In this document: one piece after another, positions 7,686-17,849 of the stretch
How the letters are laid out: every line of letters begins with the position of its first letter
Numbering within the stretch: position 1 is the stretch's first letter
Source: Mycoplana rhizolycopersici
GTDB lineage: Bacteria > Pseudomonadota > Alphaproteobacteria > Rhizobiales > Rhizobiaceae
Length of the DNA stretch: 64,000 nucleotides
Direction of reading: 5' to 3'
Assembly (NCBI RefSeq): GCF_013378445.1
Contig: NZ_JABXYK010000001.1
Location: 124,001 to 188,000 of the forward strand
Translations under genes and position numbers: made by a program
Notes under the pieces: model-generated
What the model saw: only the letters and a program-made list of their open reading frames with translations
Told to the model about the DNA's origin: nothing
The model's database searches: none

Positions 7686-8552
7686 ATGGAAAGAACCTGG
7701 AACAACAAGGCCTGGTTCATGGTCCTGCCGGTGCTGCTGCTGGTTGCCTTCTCGGCCGTCATCCCGCTGATGACGGTGGTCAACTACTCGGTCCAGGACA
7801 CCTTCGGCAACAACCAGTTCTTCTGGGCCGGCACCGACTGGTTCACAGAAATCCTTCACTCCGACCGCTTCTGGGCAGCACTCGGCCGCAACCTGCTCTT
7901 TTCCGCCATCATTCTGACGATCGAGATCCCGCTCGGCATTCTGATCGCCCTCAACATGCCGAAGAAGGGGCTCGGAGTGCCGGTGTGCCTCGTCCTTATG
8001 TCGTTGCCGTTGCTCATTCCGTGGAACGTGGTGGGCACGATCTGGCAGGTGTTCGGTCGCGTCGACATCGGGCTGCTCGGTTTCACGCTGAAGGCGCTCG
8101 GCTTCGATTACAACTACGTCAACGACGTGTTCGACGCCTGGGTGACGTTGATCGTCATGGACGTCTGGCACTGGACGAGCCTCGTCGTGCTGTTGTGCTA
8201 TGCCGGCCTCGTCTCCATCCCCGAGGCCTACTACCAGGCCGCCAAGATCGACGGCGCCTCGCGCTGGGCCGTCTTCCGCCACATCCAGCTGCCGAAGATG
8301 AAGCGCGTGCTTCTGATCGCCTTCCTGCTGCGCTTCATGGACAGTTTCATGATATACACCGAACCCTTCGTCGTCACCGGCGGCGGCCCGGGCAACTCGA
8401 CCACCTTCCTGTCGATCGACCTCGTCAAGATGGCGATCGGCCAGTTCGACCTCGGACCGGCCGCGGCCATGTCGATCATCTACTTCCTCATCATCCTGCT
8501 GTTGTCGTGGATCTTCTATACGGTCATGACCAGCAGCGACGACCAGGCGTGA
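7686..8552 (+). CDS. glpP: Glycerol ABC transporter permease GlpP
   Basis: A 288-residue inner-membrane permease of the MalF/UgpA type, with about six hydrophobic segments starting at residue 10 (FMVLPVLLLVAFSAVI). The cytoplasmic EAA loop that docks to the ATPases is EAYYQAAKIDGASRW. It pairs with GlpQ to form the channel. It starts two bases after the glpT stop and ends 10 bases before glpQ, in one transcription unit. Confidence 0.94.
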   Translation: MERTWNNKAWFMVLPVLLLVAFSAVIPLMTVVNYSVQDTFGNNQFFWAGTDWFTEILHSDRFWAALGRNLLFSAIILTIEIPLGILIALNMPKKGLGVPVCLVLMSLPLLIPWNVVGTIWQVFGRVDIGLLGFTLKALGFDYNYVNDVFDAWVTLIVMDVWHWTSLVVLLCYAGLVSIPEAYYQAAKIDGASRWAVFRHIQLPKMKRVLLIAFLLRFMDSFMIYTEPFVVTGGGPGNSTTFLSIDLVKMAIGQFDLGPAAAMSIIYFLIILLLSWIFYTVMTSSDDQA

Positions 8553-8562
8553 GGAGGAAAAG

Positions 8563-9458
<896 letters not shown>

Positions 9459-9459
<1 letters not shown>

Positions 9460-9878
9460 TGGCCGCCAACGCCAACCACAACAATCGCTGGCCCTTGCCG
9501 CTCGCCGCCGTGCTGCTCATCTACGCGCTAGCCGCCGGCATGCTTATGATGTCGCTGCCGGTCAAGGACGGCGCGCGCGACTGGTTCGCACCGCTCATTC
9601 CCGGCGGATGGATGGCTTGGACATTCCCGACGGCGATGTTCTTCCTGACTATTTTCGCGCTGCTGGCGCTGCTGGCAGTCTGGGAATATGCCCGTCCGGG
9701 GGGCAATCCGCGCATCGGCATCCTGCGCTTCGAGACGACGCGCGGCGACCGGCTGTTCGTGTCGCTGCTCGGCTCGGCATACATCAATCTCGCATGGCTG
9801 GGGCTGGTCGGTCCCAACCTGTGGTGGGCACTTGCCCTGTGCGTGGTCTACGTCATCGGCGTATTCCGATACGTATGA
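9459..9878 (+). CDS. glpU: Small membrane protein GlpU (DUF2160-like)
   Basis: A 139-residue protein with three or four hydrophobic segments (about 12-35, 53-74, 99-115 and 119-136). It matches the small predicted integral membrane protein encoded in the glycerol ABC transporter operon of rhizobia. It has no known catalytic motif and its function is not established; a structural or accessory role with the GlpPQ permease is likely from its constant place in the operon. The ATG overlaps the glpQ stop by one base. Confidence 0.88.
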
Positions 9879-9948
9879 GGCAATGAAAACGGGGGGCTAG
9901 GGAGGATCCGGCCTTTCAAATAGCAGTCGCACAACCCAAGGGAGGATT

Positions 9949-11676
9949 ATGATGCGAAGGCACCTTTTGACAACGACGGCAGCCATGCTGCTGGCAATGA
10001 CTGGCACGGCGTTTGCCGACATGGACGCGGCAAAGAAATTCCTCGATGCCGAGATCGGCGATCTCTCCAGTCTCGATCGCGCCGCCCAGGAAGCGGAAAT
10101 GCAGTGGTTTATCGATGCCGCCAAGCCTTTTGCCGGCATGGACATCAAGGTCGTCTCCGAAACGATCACCACGCATGAATACGAGTCCAAGGTTCTTGCA
10201 CCGGCCTTCACCGCGATCACCGGCATCAAGATCACCCACGACCTGATCGGCGAAGGCGACGTCATCGAAAAGCTTCAGACGCAGATGCAGTCGGGCGAGA
10301 ACATCTACGACGCCTATGTCAACGACTCGGACCTCATCGGCACCCACTGGCGCTACCAGCAGGCGCGCAGCCTGACCGACTTCATGGCGAACGAGGGCAA
10401 GGACGTCACCAACCCCAACCTCGACCTCGCCGACTTCATCGGCACCTCGTTCACCACTGCTCCGGACGGCAAGCTCTACCAGCTTCCGGACCAGCAGTTC
10501 GCGAACCTCTACTGGTTCCGCTACGACTGGTTCAACGACGAGAAGAACAAGGCCGACTTCAAGGCCAAGTACGGCTACGACCTCGGCGTTCCCGTAAACT
10601 GGTCGGCCTACGAGGACATCGCCGAATTCTTCACCGGTCGCGAAATCGACGGCAAGAAGGTCTATGGCCACATGGACTACGGCAAGAAGGACCCTTCGCT
10701 CGGCTGGCGCTTCACCGACGCCTGGCTCTCGATGGCCGGTAACGGCGACAAGGGCATCCCGAACGGCAAGCCGGTCGACGAATGGGGCATCAAGGTCGAT
10801 GAAAACTCCCGTCCGGTCGGCTCGTGCGTGGCCCGCGGTGGTGACACCAACGGTCCGGCTGCCGTCTATTCGATCGAGAAGTACCTGCAGTGGCTGAAGG
10901 CCTACGCGCCGGCCGCCGCCCAGGGCATGACCTTCTCCGAATCGGGCCCGGTTCCCTCGCAGGGCGAAGTCGCCCAGCAGATGTTCACCTACACGGCGTT
11001 CACCGCGGACTTCGTGAAGCCGGGTCTTCCGGTCGTGAACGAGGACGGCACGCCGAAGTGGCGTTTCGCTCCCTCGCCGCACGGCGTCTACTGGAAGGAC
11101 GGCATGAAGCTCGGCTACCAGGACGTGGGTTCCTGGACGCTGATGAAGTCGACGCCTGACGACCGCGCCAAGGCCGCATGGCTCTATGCGCAGTTCGTGA
11201 CCTCGAAGACCGTGGACGTGAAGAAGAGCCATGTCGGCCTGACGCTGATCCGCGAATCCTCGATCGCCCACGAGTCGTTCACCGAGCGGGCGCCGAAACT
11301 CGGCGGTCTGATCGAATTCTACCGTTCGCCGGCCCGCGTTCAGTGGTCGCCGACCGGTACGAACATTCCGGACTATCCGAAGCTCGCCCAGCTGTGGTGG
11401 CAGGCGATCGGCGATGCGTCGTCGGGTGCGAAGACCCCGCAGGAAGCCATGGATTCGCTCTGCGCCGAGCAGGAAAAGGTGCTCGAACGCCTGGAACGCG
11501 CCGGCGTCATGGGCGACATGGGCCCGAAGCTCGCCGAAGAGCACGACATCGACTACTGGAACAAGGACGCCATCGCCAAGGGCAACCTCGCTCCGCAGTT
11601 GAAGATCGCCGACGAGAAGGAAAAGCCCCTCACCGTCAACTACGACGAACTCGTCAAGAGCTGGCAGGCAAATTGA
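9949..11676 (+). CDS. glpV: Glycerol ABC transporter substrate-binding protein GlpV
   Basis: A 575-residue periplasmic binding protein, larger than the usual 400-450 residues for its class. The N-terminus MMRRHLLTTTAAMLLAMTG with AFA before DMDAAK is a Sec signal peptide cleaved near residue 24. The mature part contains ITTHEYESKVLAPAF, DAYVNDSDLIG and YQLPDQQFANLYWFRYDWF, typical of the rhizobial glycerol receptor. A strong ribosome site (GGGAGGATT) precedes two adjacent ATG codons. The gene is last in the operon, 70 bases after glpU, and is followed by a terminator. Confidence 0.94.
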   Translation: MMRRHLLTTTAAMLLAMTGTAFADMDAAKKFLDAEIGDLSSLDRAAQEAEMQWFIDAAKPFAGMDIKVVSETITTHEYESKVLAPAFTAITGIKITHDLIGEGDVIEKLQTQMQSGENIYDAYVNDSDLIGTHWRYQQARSLTDFMANEGKDVTNPNLDLADFIGTSFTTAPDGKLYQLPDQQFANLYWFRYDWFNDEKNKADFKAKYGYDLGVPVNWSAYEDIAEFFTGREIDGKKVYGHMDYGKKDPSLGWRFTDAWLSMAGNGDKGIPNGKPVDEWGIKVDENSRPVGSCVARGGDTNGPAAVYSIEKYLQWLKAYAPAAAQGMTFSESGPVPSQGEVAQQMFTYTAFTADFVKPGLPVVNEDGTPKWRFAPSPHGVYWKDGMKLGYQDVGSWTLMKSTPDDRAKAAWLYAQFVTSKTVDVKKSHVGLTLIRESSIAHESFTERAPKLGGLIEFYRSPARVQWSPTGTNIPDYPKLAQLWWQAIGDASSGAKTPQEAMDSLCAEQEKVLERLERAGVMGDMGPKLAEEHDIDYWNKDAIAKGNLAPQLKIADEKEKPLTVNYDELVKSWQAN

Positions 11677-11731
11677 TCACCGCAACAGTGATCACCGGAA
11701 CGGGGCCCACGCGGACCTGAGCCCGAAGAAG

Positions 11732-11766
11732 CCGCCCGGATGGAAACGTCCGGGCGGTTCTCGTTT
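11732..11766 (+). terminator. Rho-independent terminator of the glp operon
   Basis: CCGCCCGGA (11732-11740) and TCCGGGCGG (11749-11757) form a perfect 9-bp stem with an 8-base loop, followed by TTCTCGTTT. It lies about 55 bases after glpV. A second small inverted repeat (TGATCAC/GTGATCA) begins at the glpV stop codon. Confidence 0.85.
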
Positions 11767-11894
11767 CGCCCCACGGGGCGGTGGAACATCGGCCGAAGCC
11801 CCGAGCGCAACCTGCGGGATGACTGCGTGTTTGAGTGGGCATCATTGCCTATCGGCATGCTGGATGACCGGCGCCAGTCTCCAGACCGGACAGC

Positions 11895-13016
11895 TCAGAT
11901 CCGTGTCGCCTTCAGCCGTTCCTCGTCGAGGGTGATCCCAAGCCCGGCTGCTTCGCCAAGCTCCAGCCACCCATCCCGGTGTCGCAGCGGCGCGATCATC
12001 GGATAGTCGCGCCGGGCCTCGTTCCATTCGGGATTGTCGTAAGGGTATTCCAGGAACGGCGCGTCGCCGCAGCCGGCGGTCAGGTGCGCATTGGCGAGCA
12101 CGCCGATGCCATTGGTCCAGCTGTGCGGGGTGAAGGTCACACCCGCCTCGCGTGCCTGATAGGCCAGCCTGCGACAACCGGTGATGCCGCCGACGAGTGC
12201 CACGTCCGGCTGGATCACGTCCAAGGCGCGCTCCTCGATGAGGTCACGGAACTCGTAAAGCTCTCGCGTCATCTCCCCGCCCGCAATCCGAACCGAGGTC
12301 GCCTCCTTGAGCGCTTTCATGCCCTTGCGGTCGGAGCGGAACAGCGGCTCCTCCATCCAGTAGATCCCGAGCCGCTCCAGTTCCCGCGCCACCGTCAAGG
12401 CATCCTTGAAAGTCCAGGGCAGCGTCGTGTCCCAGGGCATCCGCCAGCCCTGATTGCAGTCGACCATCAGCTCCAGCCGGTCGCCGACGCGCGCGCGGAT
12501 CGCCTCCAGCGCGGCAACATCGTCGCGCCAGCCATCCCGTCCGCCGGCGGACGAGGAAAAGCGCACCTTCATCGCCGGAAAGCCTTCCTCGACATACCGT
12601 TCCACCTGGTCGGCCATCGCCGATGGCTCGCGCAGCACGCCCGACGAGGCATAGAGCCGAACGCGGTCGGCGCGGCCGCCGAGCATCCGCCAGACCGGCT
12701 CTCCGGTGATCTTGCCCGAGAGGTCCCACAGCGCGAGGTCGAGCGGCCAGCAGCGGCCGTAGTGGAAATTGATGTGCGACAGCACCTCGTAGTGCCGTTC
12801 GAGATGGCGCGGGTCCTGGCCGACGAACAGGTCCTCGTGCCCCTCGAAGCCCTTCATCAGATCACCGGAGCCAATGCCCTCGCGCCCCTCGTCGTCCCGC
12901 ACCCGCACGATGGTGGCGTCGAAATGCCGGCGCGGCCGCCCGTCCCAGCTCGCCTTGAACGGCGGGTCCAACGGCAGTCGATGGTGGGTGATTTCGATCG
13001 AGGCAATAAGGCTCAT
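11895..13016 (-). CDS. Enolase-superfamily enzyme (mandelate racemase/muconate lactonizing type)
   Basis: A 373-residue protein with a capping domain (1-130) and a TIM barrel. Visible active-site residues are K150-V-R152 on strand 2, metal ligands D186, E222 and E248 (in VDCNQGW, MEEPLF and AGGEMT), and an Asp271/His298 dyad (IQPDVALVGG and TPHSW). The His-Asp dyad places it in the mandelate racemase subgroup, many of which dehydrate or epimerise sugar acids. The substrate is not identifiable. The ATG at 13016 was chosen because it fits the family N-terminus; the longer frame includes the repeat. Aldehyde and iron alcohol dehydrogenases follow on the upstream side, indicating one catabolic unit. 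Confidence 0.88.
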   Translation of the reverse strand: MSLIASIEITHHRLPLDPPFKASWDGRPRRHFDATIVRVRDDEGREGIGSGDLMKGFEGHEDLFVGQDPRHLERHYEVLSHINFHYGRCWPLDLALWDLSGKITGEPVWRMLGGRADRVRLYASSGVLREPSAMADQVERYVEEGFPAMKVRFSSSAGGRDGWRDDVAALEAIRARVGDRLELMVDCNQGWRMPWDTTLPWTFKDALTVARELERLGIYWMEEPLFRSDRKGMKALKEATSVRIAGGEMTRELYEFRDLIEERALDVIQPDVALVGGITGCRRLAYQAREAGVTFTPHSWTNGIGVLANAHLTAGCGDAPFLEYPYDNPEWNEARRDYPMIAPLRHRDGWLELGEAAGLGITLDEERLKATRI

Positions 13017-13052
13017 GCGTTCTCCGTCCTCTTGTTTGTTGGCTCCCCGCCG

Positions 13053-13112
13053 CCCCTCATCCGCCCGCCGGCACCCTCTCCCGCAAGCGGGGAGAAGGCT
13101 AGGGCAAGGGGC
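13053..13112. repeat. Dispersed rhizobial intergenic palindromic repeat
   Basis: The segment contains CCCCTCATCCGCCCGCCGGC followed by a CTCTCCCGC-AA-GCGGGGAG hairpin and AGAAGG. This mosaic pattern is a familiar intergenic repeat in rhizobial chromosomes. It lies between the enolase-like gene and the aldehyde dehydrogenase. Its transcript could act as a processing or partial termination hairpin. Confidence 0.7.
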
Positions 13113-13117
13113 ATATG

Positions 13118-14617
13118 CTATGCGAACTGCTGCCAGATCGTCTTGTAGTCGCAATATTTGTCGATCGCATGCACCGAACGGTCGCGCCCGAACCCGGATT
13201 GCTTGAAGCCGCCGAACGGCGTGGCGAAGTTGGACATGTCGTAGGTGTTGATCCAGACCGTCCCCGCATGCAGGCGTTCCGAAAAGCGGTGCGCGCGATC
13301 CATGTCCGTGGTGAACACGGCGCCGGCGAGGCCGTAGATCGTGTCGTTGGCGAGCCTCAGCGCCTCCTCCTCCGTATCGAAGGCGATGGCCGCCAGCACC
13401 GGTCCGAAGATTTCCTGCCGCGCCAGGCTCATGTCGTTGCTGACGTCGACAAAGACACCCGGCGATACATAGTAGCCGCCCGTCTCCGAAAGGACCTGCT
13501 CGGCGCCGAAGACGCGACGCGCGCCCTCCCTCTCGCCTGCGGCGATCATGCCGAGCACCTTCTCCAAATGCGCTTCCTCGATCATTGCCCCGATCTGCGC
13601 GGAAGGATCGAGCGGATGTTTCAGCGCGATCTCCCGATCAGTAACCTCCCTGATCTTTTCGATCAGCCTGTCCTGCACCGAACGCTGGACGATCAGCCTT
13701 GTCGAGGCATGGCAGGTCTCGCCGGAATTGTAGAAGCAGCCCCAGGCCACGGCCGAGGCGGCGGCGTCGAGATCGGCATCCTCGAAGACGACGAGCGGCG
13801 ACTTGCCGCCGAGTTCCAGCGCAACGCGCTTGACGTTGGACTGGGCCGCATAGCCCATGATGAGCTTGCCGACCTCGGTGGAACCGGTGAACGCGATCAT
13901 GTCAACGTCCATGTGCAGCGATAGCGGCTTGCCGGTCTCCTCGCCATAACCGGTCACCACGTTCAGCACCCCGGCCGGCAGCCCCGCCTCGAGACCGAGC
14001 GCAGCAAGCCGCAGCGCCGAGAGTGACGACTGCTCCGCCGGCTTCAGCACCACCGAATTGCCCGCCGCGATCGCCGGCCCGACCTTCCAGGCATCGATGA
14101 TCATCGGATAGTTCCACGGCGTGATCACGCCCACGACGCCCAGCGGCACCTTCCGCACAAGGGCACGCGCCTTGGGTCCGGTGGGGGCGATCTCGTCATA
14201 CATCTTGTCGATCATTTCGGCATAATACTGGATGCCGTCGGCGCAGAGCCGGACATCGACATTGAGCGACGCCATCACCGGCTTGCCGACGTCGATCGTC
14301 TCCAGCAACGCCAGTTCCTCGCCATGGGCGCGGATCAGGTCCGCCCATCTCAGCATGATCTTCTTCTTCTCGCCCGGCTCCTTTTGGCGCCAGATCCCGC
14401 TTGCGAAGGCGGCGCGCGCCGCGGCGACGGCGGCATCGATATCGGCGGCGTTCCCGCGCGAAAGCACTCCACCCGACCTGCCGTCCATCGGTCGGATACG
14501 GGTGAAGGTCTCGCCGGAAAGCGGCAGCCGGTAGTCGCCGTCGATGAAGTGACGTCCTTCCAACCTCAGCCCGGCCAGCAGCTTTTCCCAGTAGTCTCGA
14601 CTATGTTGCGTGGTCAT
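13118..14617 (-). CDS. Aldehyde dehydrogenase, PuuC-like (NAD(P)-dependent)
   Basis: A 499-residue ALDH-superfamily enzyme oxidising an aldehyde to its acid. Asn169 (PWNYP), the FTGSTEVG cofactor loop (243-250), Glu268 (LELGGKSP) and the nucleophile Cys302 (SGETCHAST) are all present. The opening (SRDYWEKL) and overall layout resemble gamma-glutamyl-gamma-aminobutyraldehyde dehydrogenase PuuC and betaine aldehyde dehydrogenases. There are no putrescine genes nearby, so the physiological aldehyde more likely comes from the adjacent iron alcohol dehydrogenase. It begins 17 bases after the alcohol dehydrogenase stop, in one operon. Confidence 0.93.
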   Translation of the reverse strand: MTTQHSRDYWEKLLAGLRLEGRHFIDGDYRLPLSGETFTRIRPMDGRSGGVLSRGNAADIDAAVAAARAAFASGIWRQKEPGEKKKIMLRWADLIRAHGEELALLETIDVGKPVMASLNVDVRLCADGIQYYAEMIDKMYDEIAPTGPKARALVRKVPLGVVGVITPWNYPMIIDAWKVGPAIAAGNSVVLKPAEQSSLSALRLAALGLEAGLPAGVLNVVTGYGEETGKPLSLHMDVDMIAFTGSTEVGKLIMGYAAQSNVKRVALELGGKSPLVVFEDADLDAAASAVAWGCFYNSGETCHASTRLIVQRSVQDRLIEKIREVTDREIALKHPLDPSAQIGAMIEEAHLEKVLGMIAAGEREGARRVFGAEQVLSETGGYYVSPGVFVDVSNDMSLARQEIFGPVLAAIAFDTEEEALRLANDTIYGLAGAVFTTDMDRAHRFSERLHAGTVWINTYDMSNFATPFGGFKQSGFGRDRSVHAIDKYCDYKTIWQQFA

Positions 14618-14634
14618 CCGTCATCCTCCAGGCG

Positions 14635-15777
14635 TCAGAGCGTCTTCGGCAGCGCCATGACGCGCGCGGCAAAGACGTCGATGTCTGCGTCCGTGATCTC
14701 GCGGATCGTCGAACGCCGCATCGGCTGGTTTTCCGGCGCGCGCATCTCGGCGGCAAGGGCGGCGGTGTCGAACTCGACAAACGCCTTCGGCAACGCCCGT
14801 TCGATCCCGGTGCGATCCATCAGGCCTGACACGAAGGCCGACAGCTCCGATGCCGATTGCAGCCCAAGGGCACGCGCCGCTGCGTTCAGATCTGCCGTAT
14901 TCGCCTCGGCCAGCCAGCCGATCGTCATCTCGAAGCCGAGTGCCGTCGCAAGCCCGTGATGCACCGGTGCCAGGCCCGCCAGCGCGTGGCTGATGTTGTG
15001 TGCGATCGCCGTGCCGCAATTGTCGATGGCGATGCCGGCATAGCAGGAGCCGAGCAACACCGCGCCGCGGGCCTGAAGGTTTTCCGGTTCCCGCACCGCC
15101 GTCTCCAGTGCGCCCCCGATCAGCCGCAGCGCCTCGTGCGCGTAGAATTTGCCGCCCGCATGCGCATTGCGATTGGTCGCCGCCTCGAAGGCATGGACGA
15201 AGGCATCGAGTCCGCACCACGCGGTGAGACTTGCGGGCAGCGTCATCGTCAGCACCGGATCGAGCAGGACGAGATCAGCCTTCGTCTCGGGCCCCCAGAT
15301 CCAGAGCTTCCTGCCCTCCGGCCCGGCGAAGATGTTCGTCGCCGAAGTTTCCGAGCCGGTACCGGCCGTCGTCGGCACCATGATCTTCTTCAAGGGGTCG
15401 CGGGGCAGCGGATGGGCGGCGAGCGCATAGTGCATCGCATCCTCGCCGGAGACCGCGCAGCAGGCAGCGATCTTGGCGATATCCAGCGCCGATCCGCCAC
15501 CGACGCCGATCACGAGGTCGCAGCCGGACGCAACCTCCGTTGCCTCTCTTACATGTTTCAGCTTCGGCTCGCCGGAAAAGGCGGAAAAGAGCCGGCTTGC
15601 GATGCCCTCGCCGGCAAGCTGGGCCGCGATCCTGCCCGCAAGCCCGGACTGCGCCAGAAACCCGTCGATGACGACGGCAGCGTTCCTTGCGCCGAACGCG
15701 GCGGCGGCCTCGCCGATCGTCCGGTGAAGATCATTCCCGAACCGGATCTCCGGGACGAAGGAGGTGGTGAACTGCAA
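14635..15777 (-). CDS. Iron-containing alcohol dehydrogenase
   Basis: A 380-residue group III (Fe) alcohol dehydrogenase. The nucleotide motif GVGGGSALD is at 91-99, TTAGTGSE at 136-143, and the metal ligands are Asp191, His195 (GLDAFVHAFEA), His260 (AHNISHAL) and His274 (VHHG). It should interconvert an alcohol and an aldehyde or ketone with NAD(P)H; related members include maleylacetate reductase and methanol-type dehydrogenases. It is the first gene of the minus-strand cassette, divergent from the LysR gene at 15887, which is the obvious candidate regulator. Confidence 0.93.
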   Translation of the reverse strand: MQFTTSFVPEIRFGNDLHRTIGEAAAAFGARNAAVVIDGFLAQSGLAGRIAAQLAGEGIASRLFSAFSGEPKLKHVREATEVASGCDLVIGVGGGSALDIAKIAACCAVSGEDAMHYALAAHPLPRDPLKKIMVPTTAGTGSETSATNIFAGPEGRKLWIWGPETKADLVLLDPVLTMTLPASLTAWCGLDAFVHAFEAATNRNAHAGGKFYAHEALRLIGGALETAVREPENLQARGAVLLGSCYAGIAIDNCGTAIAHNISHALAGLAPVHHGLATALGFEMTIGWLAEANTADLNAAARALGLQSASELSAFVSGLMDRTGIERALPKAFVEFDTAALAAEMRAPENQPMRRSTIREITDADIDVFAARVMALPKTL

Positions 15778-15836
15778 GGTCGTCTCCCGTGCGCAAACGC
15801 GAACGCTTTACCCTGCATCACGATCTGATATTTTCA

Positions 15837-15885
15837 AATCCATCGAATTCTCGGGAATTTTGATAATCTGAAATCATGATGGATT
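15837..15885. promoter_or_regulatory. Inverted repeat in the divergent control region
   Basis: AATCCATC (15837-15844) and GATGGATT (15878-15885) form a perfect 8-bp inverted repeat 41 bp apart (centre to centre) in the AT-rich 109-bp gap between the iron alcohol dehydrogenase and the LysR gene. A GAATTC palindrome lies between the arms. LysR proteins usually bind such spaced dyads; the assignment is tentative. Confidence 0.4.
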
Positions 15886-15886
15886 C

Positions 15887-16801
15887 ATGCTCGACAAGAT
15901 CCCCCTCGAAACCTTCCGCGTCTTCGACGCCGCCTGCCGGCACATGAACTTCTCGCGCGCCGGCCGCGAGCTGAACATAACCCAGGCCGCCGTCAGCCGC
16001 CGCATCAAAGGGCTGGAGGGGCATCTCGGCGCCGACCTGTTCACCCGCCGCGGCAAGAACCTGGCGCTGACGCCCGGCGGCGAGCGGCTGTTCCAGCGTA
16101 TCCGGGCGACGCTGGACTATCTGGAGGAAAGCCTCGAACCCTTCCGCGCCGGCTTTGGTCAGACGATCTCGATTGCCGCCAGCGGCTCGGTCTCGCACCT
16201 CTGGCTCGGCCGGCGGCTGCGCGAATTCGGCAAGGCCGATGCTGGCCTGTCGATCCGTCTTCTCACCTCCGACAGCCCTTCCGACCTCGCTTCCGAGAGC
16301 AACGACCTCGTCATCCTCTATTGTCGCGGCGAACATCCGCGCTGGTCGCTTACCCCCCTTCTGGCCGAAGAGCTCGCGCCGGTCGCCTCGCCTGACTACC
16401 TGCGCAGCCGCGAAATCGAAGACGCGGCGTCGCTGACACCGACGGACCTCGCAGCCCTCGACCTCATCGACTACGACCGCTTCAATGCAAACTGGATCTC
16501 CTTCCGCCAGTGGTTCGAAAGGCTGGGCGCACACAACGAGGCGAGAAGCGCGCGGGCGAACCTGACCTTCTCCACCTATGTAATGGCCGTCGACGCCGCC
16601 ACCCGCGGCGACGGCGTAGCGCTGGGCAGCCTCGGTCTTCTCGGCGAGCCGCTTACGGACGGCCGGCTTGTGATGCTTGGCACAAGCAGCCTGAAAACCG
16701 GCTACGGCTACTATCTGGGCCTGCCACGGTTCCGGCCATCGCCGCAGGAAGTGCTGAAGCTGCACGCGGCACTGTCCGGCCGCGAGGCGAAACCCGGCTG
16801 A
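15887..16801 (+). CDS. LysR-family regulator, GcvA-like
   Basis: A 304-residue LysR regulator. The N-terminal winged helix (LETFRVFDAACRHMNFSRAG, then ITQAAVSRRIKGLE) matches the GcvA subgroup, followed by an effector domain starting near ISIAASGSVSHLWL. It is divergent from the iron alcohol dehydrogenase, aldehyde dehydrogenase and enolase-like genes, and is therefore the probable activator of that cassette. The inducer is unknown. The start at 15887 overlaps the edge of an inverted repeat, consistent with autoregulation. Confidence 0.92.
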   Translation: MLDKIPLETFRVFDAACRHMNFSRAGRELNITQAAVSRRIKGLEGHLGADLFTRRGKNLALTPGGERLFQRIRATLDYLEESLEPFRAGFGQTISIAASGSVSHLWLGRRLREFGKADAGLSIRLLTSDSPSDLASESNDLVILYCRGEHPRWSLTPLLAEELAPVASPDYLRSREIEDAASLTPTDLAALDLIDYDRFNANWISFRQWFERLGAHNEARSARANLTFSTYVMAVDAATRGDGVALGSLGLLGEPLTDGRLVMLGTSSLKTGYGYYLGLPRFRPSPQEVLKLHAALSGREAKPG

Positions 16802-16995
16802 GCGACCTGCGGCGCCGCCGGTGCAGCCCGATCACGAATGCGTGCTGCAGGCGTCATCGCTGCCCCCTGCGCCGCCCGCTTGCCGAGAACGTATTTGTGC
16901 CCTATCACGAAGCCACCGGAAGCCCCGGCACCATCGGCCGACCGTCCCGAACCGGCCCGGTGGATCCTGCAGCGATCGGGTAACGTCATTGCGGC

Positions 16996-17796
16996 ATGCC
17001 GGACGTGAAAAAAGGCAGATACGGCAAGCTCCTGTTTGCGCTGCTGACGCTGGGCATCCTTTCCGCGATCGTGGCAACCTTCCTGCTGGCCAACAATCAC
17101 CGCAACCTGAACCGCGCGCTCGTGCATTTCGGCTTCGAGCCGATCGCCAAGACATCGGCGGCCACAGAGGCGCTCTCGCCCGATAGCCGCGGCAGGCGGA
17201 TCCCCCGTCCCAAGGTCGATATTCCCGAGCGCCTCGTCTCGCCCATCGTTCCCATGGAGACGAAGTTCGCACGCACGGTCCGGCGCGACCCCAAGGAGCT
17301 GTGTTCCGCGCTGCAGCGCACCGGCTTTGCCAATTCCGGCTGGCAGGAGGGGCTCGCCGGCGGCGGCTGGGAATGCACCTCCTTCCGCGAATTTGCGGCC
17401 GATGCCAATGAGGACAGCCCGAAGACCTCGGCCTACCTGTCCATCCGCGGCAGCAATGAGGAGCGCCTGACCTCGTTCCGGATCAAACTCAATCTGGAGG
17501 ACGAGGCGACGCGGGCAGCCCTGACCGATGCGGCGATCGCCACCGTCGGCGTCTTCTTCGAGGAGGTACGGTGGAACGAAGCCCCGGAAATCCTCGACAA
17601 TCTGCGCGCACTCAAGGAATTCGACGTCGTCGTGTTCGGCAACCGCATCCAGCTGAAGCGGGAGTTCGGCGATACGCCGCGGTTCAACTTCATCATCACG
17701 CCGGACAGATCGCGCCCGAAGAACACCTACCTGCCACCCTATTTCGATCGGGAGAAATGGCTTCCGATGCCGGATCCCCCGATGGCGGCGAAATGA
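16996..17796 (+). CDS. Membrane-anchored hypothetical protein (DUF6030-like)
   Basis: A 266-residue protein with a basic N-terminus (PDVKKGRYGK) and one membrane segment at about 11-32, then a hydrophilic domain that should lie in the periplasm. Two cysteines (in KELCSALQ and GWECTSF) may form a disulfide. It resembles the DUF6030 proteins of rhizobia, whose function is unknown. The ribosome site before the ATG is weak. It lies 53 bases upstream of a phosphatase gene on the same strand; an 8-bp inverted repeat (CATTGCCG, CGGCAATG) occupies that gap. Confidence 0.7.
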   Translation: MPDVKKGRYGKLLFALLTLGILSAIVATFLLANNHRNLNRALVHFGFEPIAKTSAATEALSPDSRGRRIPRPKVDIPERLVSPIVPMETKFARTVRRDPKELCSALQRTGFANSGWQEGLAGGGWECTSFREFAADANEDSPKTSAYLSIRGSNEERLTSFRIKLNLEDEATRAALTDAAIATVGVFFEEVRWNEAPEILDNLRALKEFDVVVFGNRIQLKREFGDTPRFNFIITPDRSRPKNTYLPPYFDREKWLPMPDPPMAAK

Positions 17797-17849
17797 TACC
17801 CATTGCCGATAACGTTTTCCGCAATGCGGCAATGCGATAAACTGGCACG

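Noticed and set aside
13053-13112. Palindromic repeat considered as part of a CRISPR array
   Set aside because: A single copy with no spacers; it fits the known type of dispersed rhizobial intergenic repeat.
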